This document shows positions 57,827 through 64,000 of a stretch of 64,000 nucleotides of DNA, piece by piece. Numbering within the stretch: the stretch's first letter is position 1; each line of letters begins with the position of its first letter. The notes under the pieces were generated by a model. That model did no database searches. It was not told where the DNA came from and worked only from the letters and a program-made list of their open reading frames with translations. A program made the translations under genes and the position numbers. Source of the DNA: Myxococcales bacterium (GTDB lineage: Bacteria; Myxococcota_A; Polyangia; Polyangiales; Polyangiaceae); contig JACPVJ010000022.1 of assembly GCA_016191785.1 (NCBI GenBank), forward strand, positions 1 to 64,000, in the 5' to 3' direction.

Positions 57827-59392
57827 TTGAACGACACCGCGACAAAAATCCCAGTCGGAGACGTCGGGGCGGGTCACACCCTGGGCCGCTACGAGCTCTT
57901 GATCCCCATCGCGTCGGGCGGAATGGCGATGGTGTGGGCGGCGCGGCTCAAGGGCTCGCGCGGGTTCCAGAAGATCGTCGCGGTCAAGACCATGTTGCCG
58001 AAGCTGTCGGAAGACCCGCAGTTCGAGCGCATGTTCCTCGACGAGGCGTCGCTCGCCTCGCAGGTGCGGCACCCCCACGTCGTCGAGATCATGGATTTGG
58101 GCGAGCAAGACGGCGTGCTCTTCCTGGTCATGGAGTGGATCGAGGGCACTCCGCTCAGCACGTTGATCAAGGCCGCGCGACAGAGCGGCGGCATCCCGCT
58201 GCCCATCGCGGTTCGCATCGCCATGCAAGCCTGCGCCGGGCTCCACGCCGCGCACGAGCTCCGCGACGGTGCGGGTGAGCTGGTCGGCCTGGTGCATCGC
58301 GACGTGTCGCCGCAGAACCTCTTGGTCACCTACGACGGCGTGACCAAGGTCGTGGACTTTGGCGTGGCCAAGGCGTCGGGGGCCGGGGGGTTCAACACCC
58401 AGGGTGGCCAGATCAAGGGGAAGCTGGCCTACATGGCCCCCGAGCAGATCCACGGCGAGACCATCGACCGCCGGGTCGACGTCTTCGCCCTCGGCATCGT
58501 GCTGTATGCGATGACCACCGGGAAGCATCCGTTCCGCAAAGAGTCGGACGCGGCCACGCTCTATCGGATTTGCTCCCCCGAGCCGGCCATGTCGCCGCGC
58601 AAGGTCGTGCCGGGCTACCCGCTGCCGCTCGAACGGGTGGTGATGCAAGCGCTGGCGAAGGACCCCGCGCACCGGTTCAAGTCGGCCAACGAGCTCTTGG
58701 TCGCGCTCGATCGAGCCCTTCCTGCCAGCATGCGTGCGAGCTCGGACCAGCCGGTGGCCGATTTCGTGAAGAAGCTGGCGGGCGGCGCGCGCGAAGAGCA
58801 GAAGGTGCGGCTGGCAGCCGCGCTCGATCGCGCCGACAAGAAGGCCGCCGAGACCGCGACGCTGCGTGAGGTACTGGAGTCTCAGCCGCCGCCCTCGCGA
58901 GCCAGTCTCAGCGGCATCAGCGACGTTTCTTCCGTGACCGACGTCACCGGTCGCCCGAGCGGCGAGACCTCGGCGGTAGTGGGCATCACACGCCCCGACG
59001 TGTCCGAGGTGCCGGGGTTGGGTGGCGCGCCGCCGAAGAAGAGCCGCGTGCCGCTGCTCTTGGCCGGGGTGGCGGTGCTGGCGGGCGCTGCCGTGGCCGC
59101 CGCCGTGGTGCTCGGCCGTCGGGCCCCGCCCGCCCCGGCGGCGGCGCAGCCCGCGAGCGTCGAGCCCGCCACACCCGCTGCGACCGCCGAGCCGACGCCC
59201 ACGCCGACGCCCTCGGCGCCCGAGGCCACGGTCGCTCCGTCGGCTGCGCCCGAGCCGTCGGCCGCGCCCAGCGCCAAGCCCGGCGCCAAGCGCTGGGTGC
59301 CCGGGCCCGCCGCAGCGCCTTCGCCGGCGGCGGCCAGCAAGCCCGCGCCTGGGAAGAAACCCGGGCTTAGCGTGGACAAGGATTTCCAGTAG
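57827..59392 (+). CDS. Transmembrane Ser/Thr protein kinase (PknB type)
   Basis: 521 residues from TTG 57827, chosen because GAGGA (57816-57820) is 6 bases upstream; TTG 57821 is an alternative. The kinase domain has ASGGMAMV (glycine loop), AVKTML (Lys), HRDVSPQN, DFGVAK, MAPEQ and DVFALGIVLYAM. A Pro/Ser/Gly linker leads to one TM segment near 415-437 (LLLAGVAVLAGAAVAAAVVLG) and an Ala/Pro-rich outer tail. There is no sensory domain outside the membrane. The next gene is a TPR/PEGA protein 5 bases after the stop. The HRDVSPQN loop is common in myxobacterial kinases. Confidence 0.93.
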   Translation: MNDTATKIPVGDVGAGHTLGRYELLIPIASGGMAMVWAARLKGSRGFQKIVAVKTMLPKLSEDPQFERMFLDEASLASQVRHPHVVEIMDLGEQDGVLFLVMEWIEGTPLSTLIKAARQSGGIPLPIAVRIAMQACAGLHAAHELRDGAGELVGLVHRDVSPQNLLVTYDGVTKVVDFGVAKASGAGGFNTQGGQIKGKLAYMAPEQIHGETIDRRVDVFALGIVLYAMTTGKHPFRKESDAATLYRICSPEPAMSPRKVVPGYPLPLERVVMQALAKDPAHRFKSANELLVALDRALPASMRASSDQPVADFVKKLAGGAREEQKVRLAAALDRADKKAAETATLREVLESQPPPSRASLSGISDVSSVTDVTGRPSGETSAVVGITRPDVSEVPGLGGAPPKKSRVPLLLAGVAVLAGAAVAAAVVLGRRAPPAPAAAQPASVEPATPAATAEPTPTPTPSAPEATVAPSAAPEPSAAPSAKPGAKRWVPGPAAAPSPAAASKPAPGKKPGLSVDKDFQ

Positions 59393-59397
59393 AAGCT

Positions 59398-61248
59398 GTG
59401 AGGAGCATGCCGCGAAAGCTCCTGATCGCTCTCATCGTGCTCGCGCTCTCGTGCTTCGCCACGCTGACGAGCGCCCAGAAGAAGGGCGGCAAGCAGCCCA
59501 AGGCGCCGCCCGTCGTCGCTGAAGCCCCAGCCGAGGCGCCGACCAAACCCGGCCCGCCGGCGGTCGACCCGACCGAGCAGAAGAAGGCCGACGCCCGCAC
59601 TCATTTCGAGCGCGGCCTCTCGCTGTTCGATGAAGAGGCGTGGGACGCGGCGCTGGTCGAGTTCACCCGTTCACGCGAGATCTTCCCGACGCGCGCCGCC
59701 ACCAAGAACGCGGCCATCTGCTTGCGCCGCCTGCATCGATTCGACGAAGCGCTGGACATGTTCGACGCGCTCTTGCGCGAGTTTCCGAACCTCCCACCCG
59801 CGGACAAGTCACTGGTCGAGCGCGAGGTGTCCGAGTTGCGCTCGCGCGTCGGCACCATCGACATTCGCATGACCGAGCCGGGCGCGAGCATCGTCATCGA
59901 CGGGCGCAGCCGCGGTTCGAGCCCGACGGCTGGGCCGTTGCGCGTCTCGGTGGGGTCCCACGTGGTGCGTGTGTTCAAGAAAGGGTTCACGCCGTTCGAG
60001 CAGCGCGTGGACGTGAGTGGAGCGCAGAACGTGCCGCTGGACGTGAAGCTCGCCGGGCTGACCCAGTCCGGGACGTTGAAGATCGTCGAGAAGAACGCCC
60101 AGGCGGCGGACGTCATGATCGACAACGTGGTGGTGGGAAAGACGCCGTGGGAGGGCGCGCTTCCGCTGGGGGACCACACCGTGCACTTACGCGGGGAGGG
60201 CACGCAGGGCACGCAGCCGGCGCTGGCCACGGTCAAGCTCGGGGAAGAGACCGTGCTCACCCTCGCCCTCGAAGCCCTCGGCAGCGAGGTGCGCATCGAA
60301 CCGAAGCCGGTGGGCGCCTCGGTGGTGGTGGACGGCGTGACGGTCGGGCGGGGGATCTGGGACGGCCGTCTACGCGCTGGCGCCCACCGAATCGACGTCA
60401 GCGCCGAGGGCTTCTTGACCAAGACCCGACAGCTGTCGCTCGGGGTGGGGCAGCGCGAGGTGGTGAGCGTCGTGCTCGCACGCGATCCCGACTCGCCACT
60501 CTGGAAGGTCGAGAGCGCCCCGGCGCTCGCCCTCGAGCTCGGGATCGGTGCCGTCTGGGGCCCGGGGCTGGGCAGCGATCTCGAGGACAGTTGCAGCGGC
60601 GACTGCGTCAAGTCGCTCACGCAAGGTGGGCTGGCGCTCGCGCGCGTCGGCTACGACGTGAGCAGCAAGGTCACGGTCTCGCTCGACGTCGGCTACCTGG
60701 CCCTGCGCCAGAAGCTCTCTGGTCGCGACGCAGAGCTCACACCAGTCGGGCGCCCCGCCAATACGGGCGTGGCGTTCGACACGCTCTGGATGCGCGGGCT
60801 GCTCGCCGGAGGCTCGGTCGGGTTTCGAACCGGGCCGCGTTTGCCCTTCACCGCGCGCCTGGGCGCCGGCGCGTTCGTGGGCAGCGTCTCCGACGAGCGC
60901 AGCGGTCACTTCGAGACCAACCCGAACAGCAGCGGCCAGTCGGCGCGCTACACCACCGACTCGATCGAAGAGTCTTCCCCGGCGCGCTACCTGTACCTCG
61001 CGCCCGAGCTGCGATTCGGCCGTCGCATGGGCCGGTCAGAGCTCTCTCTGGGAGTGCAGGCTCTGGTGCTCTTCGCGCTGACGCGGCCCGAGTGGCCGGA
61101 GGACACCGCCGTGCTGACCGGCAACTGCGCCGGGTCGGCGAGCGCGAGCTGCGTCACCGACGGCGAGGGGACCTTCGGTAAGCAGGCCCTGACAGGCAAA
61201 GTGCTGATTCTGGTCGCGCCCCAGGTCGGGTTCCGCCACGACTTCTGA
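59398..61248 (+). CDS. TPR/PEGA outer-membrane-type protein, partner of the upstream kinase
   Basis: 616 residues from GTG 59398; ATG 59407 would give 613. A signal peptide (ending TLTSAQ) is followed by a TPR pair near 65-125 (AALVEFTRSREIFPT, FDEALDMFDALLREFP). Three PEGA-like beta domains follow near 130-370 (GASIVIDGRSRGSSP, ADVMIDNVVVGKTPW, ASVVVDGVTVGRGIW). The last 230 residues have alternating strands ending in Phe (RTGPRLPFTARLGAG, APQVGFRHDF), as in an outer-membrane barrel. So PEGA repeats and a possible barrel are joined in one chain. The pairing with the kinase repeats the arrangements at 1-1201 and 17758-20087. Confidence 0.8.
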   Translation: MRSMPRKLLIALIVLALSCFATLTSAQKKGGKQPKAPPVVAEAPAEAPTKPGPPAVDPTEQKKADARTHFERGLSLFDEEAWDAALVEFTRSREIFPTRAATKNAAICLRRLHRFDEALDMFDALLREFPNLPPADKSLVEREVSELRSRVGTIDIRMTEPGASIVIDGRSRGSSPTAGPLRVSVGSHVVRVFKKGFTPFEQRVDVSGAQNVPLDVKLAGLTQSGTLKIVEKNAQAADVMIDNVVVGKTPWEGALPLGDHTVHLRGEGTQGTQPALATVKLGEETVLTLALEALGSEVRIEPKPVGASVVVDGVTVGRGIWDGRLRAGAHRIDVSAEGFLTKTRQLSLGVGQREVVSVVLARDPDSPLWKVESAPALALELGIGAVWGPGLGSDLEDSCSGDCVKSLTQGGLALARVGYDVSSKVTVSLDVGYLALRQKLSGRDAELTPVGRPANTGVAFDTLWMRGLLAGGSVGFRTGPRLPFTARLGAGAFVGSVSDERSGHFETNPNSSGQSARYTTDSIEESSPARYLYLAPELRFGRRMGRSELSLGVQALVLFALTRPEWPEDTAVLTGNCAGSASASCVTDGEGTFGKQALTGKVLILVAPQVGFRHDF

Positions 61249-62838
61249 TCAGAGCAGGCGAGCCAGCTCCGGACCCAGCAGCGCCGCGTCCGCCGCGAGG
61301 GCCGCGAGGGTCTCGCTCGGCGGCGCGCCACGGTACGACAGCTCGACGCCCGCTGCGGTGGCGAACGCGGGGCGTTGCGAGTCCTTCGCCCGGACCTCGA
61401 CCGTGACCTCCTGACCGTTCACGCTCATCCGAAGCAGACGCGGCCCCGGCTGGGGCTCGACCCTCAAGAGTTGCCACCTTCCACCGGTCGCCAGGGCGAT
61501 CGCGGCACCGACCTCGCGCAGCCGCGCGGGGGCGACCCGGTCCGCCGCCGCGTCGCCACCGTCCAGGACCCAAGTCGAAAACGGAGTCGCTGGCAACGAG
61601 CTGGCCAGCCCGTTCAAGCTCGATGTGGCGCGTTCGAGGTCGGCTTCGCTCCACCCCGCACACGACGTGAGTCGCAACGTTCGGGGGTCGAACGCGATGT
61701 TCGAGCCCGGCGGCGCGCGCGTCATGAGCGCGTCCGGGAGCACCAGGCAGTGGAAGACCCGGACCTGGCACGGCAGCTCGAGGCTGCGTTCGAGCGTGCG
61801 CCGAAAGCCGTCGGGGCTGTCGCCCGGCAGGCCGAGGATCAGCTCCACGAAGACCTGCGCCCCGAGCCCGGCCAGGGCGCGAACGACCTCTCTCGCTCGC
61901 TCTTCGCTCTGGTGTCGCCCCAGCGGGTCGAGCACGCCTCGGTCCCATGACTGCACTCCGATTCCGACGGTACCCAGGCGAGCTCGCTCGAAGAACCGCA
62001 GGTGGTCGTCCGACAATCGGGAGGGATAGACCTCGAACGACAGGGGCAGCCGCTCGAAGACCCGCGCGCTCCGCTCGGCCTCGACCAGGTTGCGAAAGGC
62101 CGAGGGATTCAGGTTGATACCCGCGTCGATCAACTGGACCCCTGCGAACCCGAGGTCGGCGATCGCCTCGAGATCCCGCGCGATCGTCCGGGCCGAGAAG
62201 GTCCCCGCGCGGCCCGTCGAGGCGCCCCACTGGCAGAACGCGCAGCTGAGCGGGCAGCCTCGGAAGGTCTCGACCGAGGCGACCTGGCTCTTCGGCACCA
62301 GCCCGAGCGCATAGGGCGAGGCCAGCGCGTTCACGTCGGGGTTGGGGGCGACGACCGCCGCGGTCCACCTGCCGTTCTGCTTGACGCTGACGCCCGGCAG
62401 CGCCGCGAGTGACCCCGTGTCGCGCGAGGGGAGCGCGGCCATTGTCGTGAAGGTTCGTTCGCCCTCACCTGTGACCAGCGCGTCCACGAGCTGGCCGAGC
62501 GCCCGGTAGCGATCGAGCTCGAACATCGCGGGCCGCGCCGACGGCCCACCGAAGACGACGGTCGTCTCGGGGCGCTTCCGCTTCAGCAGAGCTGCCATCG
62601 CGAGCAGCCGAGGGAACGACCAGACATACGCCGAGCATCCGAGCAAGTCGGGGGAGTACCGTTCCAGCTCGCCCCAAGCTTCGTCGGCCGTGCCTTCCGC
62701 GACGTCGAACAGCCGAACCTCGACACCCGGCGGGGCCGTGTGAACGACCTCGGCCAGCACCCGCAGCACGGCGTAACTGGGCCACGAGCCCCCGGGATCG
62801 CCGGGCGGCTTGCAGGACACCAGCGCGACCCGAGTCAC
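61249..62838 (-). CDS. B12-binding radical SAM protein
   Basis: 529 residues from GTG 62838. An N-terminal B12-binding-like region (YAVLRVLAEVV, LLGCSAYVWSFPRLL, VVFGGPSARP) precedes a radical SAM core with C195, C199 and C202 (CxxxCxxC) and FVELILGLPGDSPDGFRRT. Proteins of this layout methylate or rearrange complex substrates. The DxHxxG cobalamin motif is absent from the B12-like part, so cobalamin binding is not certain. It stands alone; no biosynthetic neighbours reveal its substrate. It shares its last base boundary with the PEGA gene stop (no gap). Confidence 0.88.
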   Translation of the reverse strand: MTRVALVSCKPPGDPGGSWPSYAVLRVLAEVVHTAPPGVEVRLFDVAEGTADEAWGELERYSPDLLGCSAYVWSFPRLLAMAALLKRKRPETTVVFGGPSARPAMFELDRYRALGQLVDALVTGEGERTFTTMAALPSRDTGSLAALPGVSVKQNGRWTAAVVAPNPDVNALASPYALGLVPKSQVASVETFRGCPLSCAFCQWGASTGRAGTFSARTIARDLEAIADLGFAGVQLIDAGINLNPSAFRNLVEAERSARVFERLPLSFEVYPSRLSDDHLRFFERARLGTVGIGVQSWDRGVLDPLGRHQSEERAREVVRALAGLGAQVFVELILGLPGDSPDGFRRTLERSLELPCQVRVFHCLVLPDALMTRAPPGSNIAFDPRTLRLTSCAGWSEADLERATSSLNGLASSLPATPFSTWVLDGGDAAADRVAPARLREVGAAIALATGGRWQLLRVEPQPGPRLLRMSVNGQEVTVEVRAKDSQRPAFATAAGVELSYRGAPPSETLAALAADAALLGPELARLL

Positions 62839-63116
62839 GTCGTCGCCCCTCGCCTCGGGGCGCGTGGAGCCCGGCCGTTCACCTCATCACCTCACTGGGT
62901 ACGTGTTCGTACCTGGGCACGCCGCGGACAGCAACGCGTACCGCGCGGTGCGGAGCGGCTGGGGTCGTGAGCGGCGCCGAACTGAACGGTCGAGCCGGGC
63001 GAACGTCCAGGACGAGCCCAAGTGGACCAACTCGAGCAGGCGATTCGAGGTCCTTGACGCCGCCCTCGTTCGCCAAGGTCGGCACGCTCTCTCTCATCGG
63101 TCTTGGGCGATATCAG
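62839..63116. other. Non-coding stretch before the tRNA fragment
   Basis: No credible gene is seen in either strand. Short open frames here are not supported; one reads PRHESNVRPT, a known artefact of translating the antisense of a tRNA. A hairpin-like repeat lies at 62898-62913. Confidence 0.6.
62898..62913. promoter_or_regulatory. Inverted repeat GGTACG-TGTT-CGTACC
   Basis: Six-base arms with a four-base loop, 60 bases upstream of the radical SAM start codon on the minus strand. It is a possible operator for that gene or a stem in untranslated RNA. Confidence 0.35.
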
Positions 63117-63160
63117 CGCCCCCGGCACGAATCGAACGTGCGACCCACGGTTTAGGAAAC
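63117..63160 (-). pseudogene. 3' fragment of a tRNA-Arg(CCT) gene
   Basis: On the minus strand the 3' half of a tRNA is intact: an anticodon loop TTCCTAA (CCT), a variable loop, a perfect T arm (GCACG, TTCGATT, CGTGC) and an acceptor strand CGGGGGC plus discriminator G; no CCA is encoded. The anticodon stem stops pairing after two base pairs, and no D arm or acceptor 5' strand follows. The fragment is what site-specific integration into the 3' end of a tRNA gene leaves at one junction. The complete tRNA would then lie beyond the right end of the window. Confidence 0.75.
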
Positions 63161-64000
63161 GTCGTCAACGAAATCACGAACAACGGCTACGCCCAGTGTT
63201 TTCCGCAAGTTGCTCGACGTTTCGGGCCGTGGCGACGACGCTCGGAGACGCTCCATGACGCCAAACACCGTGCGGTCATGGCAATATTCTGGAAACGGTC
63301 TCAGCTCCCTCAGTAGGTCTGGATCTCTTCCGGCTTCACGCGGAGTACTTTGGCAACCCGGGCGAGAGTGTCGGCGTGGGGCGCACTGACCTCGCCTCGT
63401 TCGATTCGGGCGATCTCCTTCGCGCTGATGCCAGGGAAGTCCCCCCGAGACAGGCCACGAGCGAGGCGTAGCCGCCGCAGCGCTCCCCCAAACGAGTTGT
63501 CCCGCTCGACTCGCTTCGCCTTCGCGCGCTTTCGGAACGCTGCATCGAAATCGTACAGGATCGCGTCGGCCGCAGCCTCGTACTCCCCCATCCTGAGCGT
63601 GTGCCCCCAGTCGATGATTTCCGCGTCAGTAGGGTCGGGCGCAGGGAACCCCTCGACGCGCCTGAACCACGTGAGCGGCACCACCAGCGGTTGCAGGTCT
63701 CCCCTCAGCAAGACGAGCGCACCGGCTTCGCGATCTGCGGCGACGCCGATGAAGCGGTCGCCGGGGTAATCGGAGAGCATCACATCGATCAGCTCATCGC
63801 GCGGGAGCAACCTGAACCCGTCATCGACAGCACCGACGACGTACTCGAATGACGCTCGAAGTAGCTCAAGTCGCTGGCGCGAGATTGGGTTGAGTAGCAA
63901 GATGCGGTGCGCCGATGGCAAGATGCGGAACACTGCCAGGCACGAGGCGAGAGTCTCAGCGTTGAGGGAAACCCAGACGCCACGGCGGAGGCGGGTCAGT
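63161..64000. mobile_element. Probable end of an integrative element (continues beyond the window)
   Basis: By the polarity of the tRNA fragment, the inserted DNA lies on the right of about 63161. The region contains one gene, a helix-turn-helix regulator that runs off the window, and its composition looks less GC-rich than the rest. No integrase or transposase is within the window, so the element type is not known. Confidence 0.45.
63310..64000 (-). CDS. Protein with C-terminal XRE-type helix-turn-helix (5' partial)
   Basis: At least 230 residues; the frame stays open from the GTG at 63933 to the window edge (upstream codons read RRGVWVSLNAETLASC), so the true start is probably outside. The C-terminal 60 residues are an XRE helix-turn-helix: LRRLRLARGLSRGDFPGIS in part, then AKEIARIERGEVSAPHADTLARVAKVLRV. 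The N-terminal part has no recognised domain, with segments PRDELIDVMLSDYPGD and ILYDFDAAFRKRAK. XRE proteins with an extra domain often control mobile elements. A DUF2442-like match was considered but not found. Confidence 0.72.
   Translation of the reverse strand, partial: LTRLRRGVWVSLNAETLASCLAVFRILPSAHRILLLNPISRQRLELLRASFEYVVGAVDDGFRLLPRDELIDVMLSDYPGDRFIGVAADREAGALVLLRGDLQPLVVPLTWFRRVEGFPAPDPTDAEIIDWGHTLRMGEYEAAADAILYDFDAAFRKRAKAKRVERDNSFGGALRRLRLARGLSRGDFPGISAKEIARIERGEVSAPHADTLARVAKVLRVKPEEIQTY

Noticed and set aside
62810-63316. A 168-residue open frame ending near the regulator
   Set aside because: It reads APPARIERATHGLGN through the antisense of the tRNA fragment, a known artefact.

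Overview
The window is GC-rich, densely packed bacterial chromosome, most likely from a Myxococcota member of the Polyangia type. The grounds are a C-terminal MYXO-CTERM sorting tail, two long arrays of the cysteine-rich DUF4215 repeat, several lipoproteins with Gly/Ser-rich stalks, Ser/Thr kinases followed by PEGA-domain proteins, and three AgmX/PglI-type domains. The species cannot be named from the sequence. There is no rRNA, no complete tRNA and no CRISPR array.

Layout. 1-4009: end of a Ser/Thr kinase gene, a PEGA-type membrane protein, a Rieske protein, then a dockerin-bearing M1-like metallopeptidase whose gene overlaps that of a cohesin-bearing lipoprotein. 3995-10201 (minus strand): lipoprotein, small membrane protein, SDR epimerase and a zinc ribbon-cyclase-ATPase regulator. 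10260-16215: lipoprotein, Nudix hydrolase, DUF362 protein, an ECF sigma/AgmX-domain partner pair, an AgmX-type lipoprotein and a secreted esterase. 16294-23248: soluble transhydrogenase, a second kinase-PEGA pair, a beta-propeller lipoprotein, an LRR lipoprotein and a tandem Tudor-knot protein. 23343-28582: Kup potassium transporter, class IV aminotransferase and a CASTOR/POLLUX-type channel. 28663-42482: secreted hydrolase, DUF4345 protein, RsgA, several membrane or lipoproteins, an AmiE-NamZ fusion, a three-gene acyl-CoA carboxylase operon and a PAQR protein. 42544-57817: two very large cysteine-rich surface proteins (1251 and 1819 residues) with DUF4139, YceI and LysR genes between them. 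57827-62838: a third kinase-PEGA pair and a B12-binding radical SAM enzyme. From about 63161 the DNA looks like the end of an integrative element; a 3' fragment of a tRNA-Arg gene marks the junction.

Common themes are envelope and surface biology (at least 14 lipoproteins among about 48 genes), phosphorylation signalling and potassium handling. Two layout features stand out. First, many transcription units carry a TANNNT box 6-12 bases before the start codon, which suggests leaderless or very short-leader mRNAs. Second, all ten convergent gene pairs meet with between 8 bases of spacing and a 15-base overlap, leaving no room for ordinary intrinsic terminators. The strongest candidate for a new system is the cohesin-dockerin pair at 1569-4009.
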